DNA of 7,218 nucleotides from Bacillota bacterium. Its GTDB lineage: Bacteria; Bacillota; Clostridia; Christensenellales; CAG-138. Both the position numbers and the translations under genes were made by a program. Positions 6,581 to 7,218 of this stretch are shown piece by piece. Position 1 is the first letter of the stretch. Each line of letters begins with the position of its first letter. The DNA lies in NCBI GenBank assembly GCA_023458615.1, contig JAEWYV010000025.1, forward strand, positions 1 to 7,218, in the 5' to 3' direction. Under the pieces are notes generated by a model. The model saw only the letters and a program-made list of their open reading frames with translations. It had not been told where the DNA came from and did not search any database.

Positions 6581-6604
6581 GTATATTCATGGAAATTTAA
6601 TATT

Positions 6605-6633
6605 ATACTATCGTGTTGAGTATACATTGTCAA
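6605..6633 (-). promoter_or_regulatory. Promoter P2 of the Ig-like surface protein gene
   Basis: A perfect -35 TTGACA (6633-6628) is followed after 17 bp by TAGTAT (6610-6605). A better -10 hexamer, TATAAT (6607-6602), overlaps it but at a poor 20-bp spacing. Transcription from here would give a leader of about 100 nt. Confidence 0.6.
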
Positions 6634-6677
6634 GGGAAATTTATCAAATCCTTGTATTATTTTGTAAAACTCAACAC
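6613..6677. repeat. 9-bp inverted repeat over the surface-protein promoters
   Basis: GTGTTGAGT (6613-6621) and ACTCAACAC (6669-6677) are perfect inverted copies with centres 56 bp apart. The left arm overlaps the -10 box of P1 and the spacer of P2; the right arm lies upstream of both promoters. The layout would suit a repressor or activator binding two half-sites, but this is inference. Confidence 0.45.
6619..6647 (-). promoter_or_regulatory. Promoter P1 of the Ig-like surface protein gene, overlapping P2
   Basis: TTGATA (6647-6642) and TATACT (6624-6619) are exactly 17 bp apart, five of six consensus matches in each box. It overlaps P2, shifted by 14 bp, so polymerase could occupy only one at a time. 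Confidence 0.6.
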
Positions 6678-6693
6678 AACCTGTTGGGGTTGT
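6676..6693. repeat. Small hairpin ACAACC/GGTTGT in the divergent region
   Basis: A 6-bp perfect stem with a 6-base loop (TGTTGG). Its left arm runs on directly from the right arm of the 6613-6677 inverted repeat. It is not followed by a T-run on either strand, so it is not a standard terminator. Confidence 0.4.
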
Positions 6694-6800
6694 CGTGCGC
6701 TGTTCACAAATTATTTATTTCTGCTTTTTTGGGCTATTTTGCATAATAAATTCGACGTTTTGTTACAAGTGGGGGGAGGATATCATTTTCGTCCCCGCTT

Positions 6801-6809
6801 TGGTATAAT
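6801..6809 (+). promoter_or_regulatory. Extended -10 promoter for moeA
   Basis: TGGTATAAT is an extended -10 (TGn plus a perfect TATAAT at 6804-6809). The -35 region at the right distance (around 6781-6786, TATCAT) is poor, as is usual for extended -10 promoters. The predicted leader to ATG 6896 is about 80 nt. Confidence 0.6.
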
Positions 6810-6875
6810 GTGTGAGATTTCTGCAAGAAAATGCATTCATTTTTACGATTATGTGGTCCGACCAGAGAATTGCGA

Positions 6876-6880
6876 AAGGA
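6876..6880 (+). promoter_or_regulatory. Possible ribosome binding site of moeA
   Basis: AAGGA lies 15 bases before ATG 6896, longer than ideal. An in-frame TTG at 6884 is only three bases away, which is too close. The site does not settle the start by itself. Confidence 0.4.
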
Positions 6881-6895
6881 ATTTTGATTGCGATC

Positions 6896-7218
6896 ATGTT
6901 GCAGGTGCTTTCTCTAGACGAGGCAAGAGCAAAATTGATGATTTATGCGAAAAAACGCGAGCCAAACGCGCAAGAGGCAACGGTGTCGGGTGCGCTTGGG
7001 CGAGTGCTTGCTGCGGATTTGGTTGCGAATGCCGATCTGCCCGCCTTTTGTCGCAGCGCGGTAGATGGATTTGCCGTGCATGCGGCGGATACCTTTGGCG
7101 CATCCGCCGCTATGCCCGCGTTGCTGCGGCTGGCGGGCGAGGTGAAGATGGGAGAGCGCGCCATGTTTTCTCTCCAATCCAGTGATTGCGCCGTGGTATG
7201 GACAGGTGGGGAACTGCC
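6896..7218 (+). CDS. moeA: Molybdopterin molybdotransferase MoeA, N-terminal part (3' end outside window)
   Basis: MoeA inserts molybdate into adenylylated molybdopterin, the last common step of molybdenum cofactor synthesis, in the cytoplasm. The 107 codons present cover the family's N-terminal region: MLQVLSLDEARAKL at the start, GRVLAADLVA (35-44), then the hallmark DLPAFCRSAVDGFAV (47-61), whose Asp57 corresponds to the conserved catalytic-site Asp in the SAMDGYAV motif of Escherichia coli MoeA. TGGELP (103-108) matches the TGAxLP motif. The start at 6896 aligns best with family N-termini; an in-frame ATG at 6851 would add 15 residues (MWSDQRIAKGILIAI) but has no ribosome binding site. 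The usual motif reads F-(D/N)-(N/R)-S, so Cys52 is unusual. An extended -10 promoter lies 90 bases upstream. Family assignment is strong even though the gene is cut. Confidence 0.93.
   Translation, partial: MLQVLSLDEARAKLMIYAKKREPNAQEATVSGALGRVLAADLVANADLPAFCRSAVDGFAVHAADTFGASAAMPALLRLAGEVKMGERAMFSLQSSDCAVVWTGGEL

Noticed and set aside
6496..6600. Riboswitch (cyclic di-GMP or cyclic di-AMP type) in the surface-gene leader
   Set aside because: The GC-rich segment and hairpins prompted the idea, but I could not match the conserved core sequences of those classes.
6496..6633. Longer N-terminus (46 extra residues) for the Ig-like surface protein
   Set aside because: The extra codons cover the predicted promoters and leader, none of the earlier starts has a good ribosome binding site, and the start at 6495 does.
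6851..6895. Upstream in-frame ATG for moeA
   Set aside because: It has no ribosome binding site and adds a hydrophobic stretch not expected in MoeA. It remains possible because the site for 6896 is also imperfect.
6810..6895. Molybdenum-cofactor (Moco) riboswitch before moeA
   Set aside because: The leader is short and AT-rich and lacks the extended paired structure of that motif; only a tiny TGGT/ACCA pair is seen.
6613..7185. 190-codon plus-strand frame overlapping the intergenic region and moeA
   Set aside because: It runs out of frame with the clear MoeA coding sequence and begins inside the minus-strand promoters; no domain is recognisable.

Overview
The window looks like a stretch of a moderately GC-rich Bacillota chromosome, most likely from Clostridia. 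This is inferred from strong GGAGG-type ribosome binding sites, SigA-like promoters, lipobox lipoproteins, a Thr/Pro/Glu-rich surface tail and rho-independent terminators; no marker in the window fixes the genus. Five protein genes are supported, two of them cut by the window edges. I see no mobile element, CRISPR array, tRNA or rRNA.

Layout. (1) Bases 1-581, minus strand: 3'-truncated gene for a secreted lipoprotein built from two related domains, the first resembling the DUF3221/YobA type. (2) Bases 582-801: divergent intergenic region with a good SigA promoter for the rightward genes. (3) Bases 802-2310 and 2276-4066, plus strand: a two-gene operon with a 35-nt overlap. It encodes a polytopic GT39/ArnT-like (GT-C fold) membrane glycosyltransferase and an LRR lipoprotein with five tandem ~65-residue units, a block of 22-residue LRRs and a Ser/Thr/Pro/Glu tail. 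(4) Bases 4067-4416: convergent intergenic region with one plus-strand and two minus-strand terminators. (5) Bases 4417-6495, minus strand: a 692-residue surface protein with an N-terminal membrane segment, six tandem ~90-residue Ig-like repeats and a C-terminal membrane anchor. (6) Bases 6496-6895: a 400-bp divergent control region with two overlapping minus-strand promoters, several inverted repeats and an extended -10 promoter facing right. (7) Bases 6896-7218, plus strand: the 5' part of a molybdopterin molybdotransferase gene (moeA).

Four of the five genes encode cell-envelope proteins: two lipoproteins, a membrane glycosyltransferase that would act on the outer face, and a repeat-rich membrane-anchored surface protein. 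The most interesting reading, which is inference, is that the glycosyltransferase modifies the low-complexity tail of the lipoprotein whose gene overlaps its own. moeA is a housekeeping cofactor gene and probably starts a separate transcription unit. I do not see a clearly new enzymatic or defence system. The less familiar material is the repeat architecture of the two large surface proteins, the duplicated lipoprotein domain, and the dyad-rich 6496-6895 control region.
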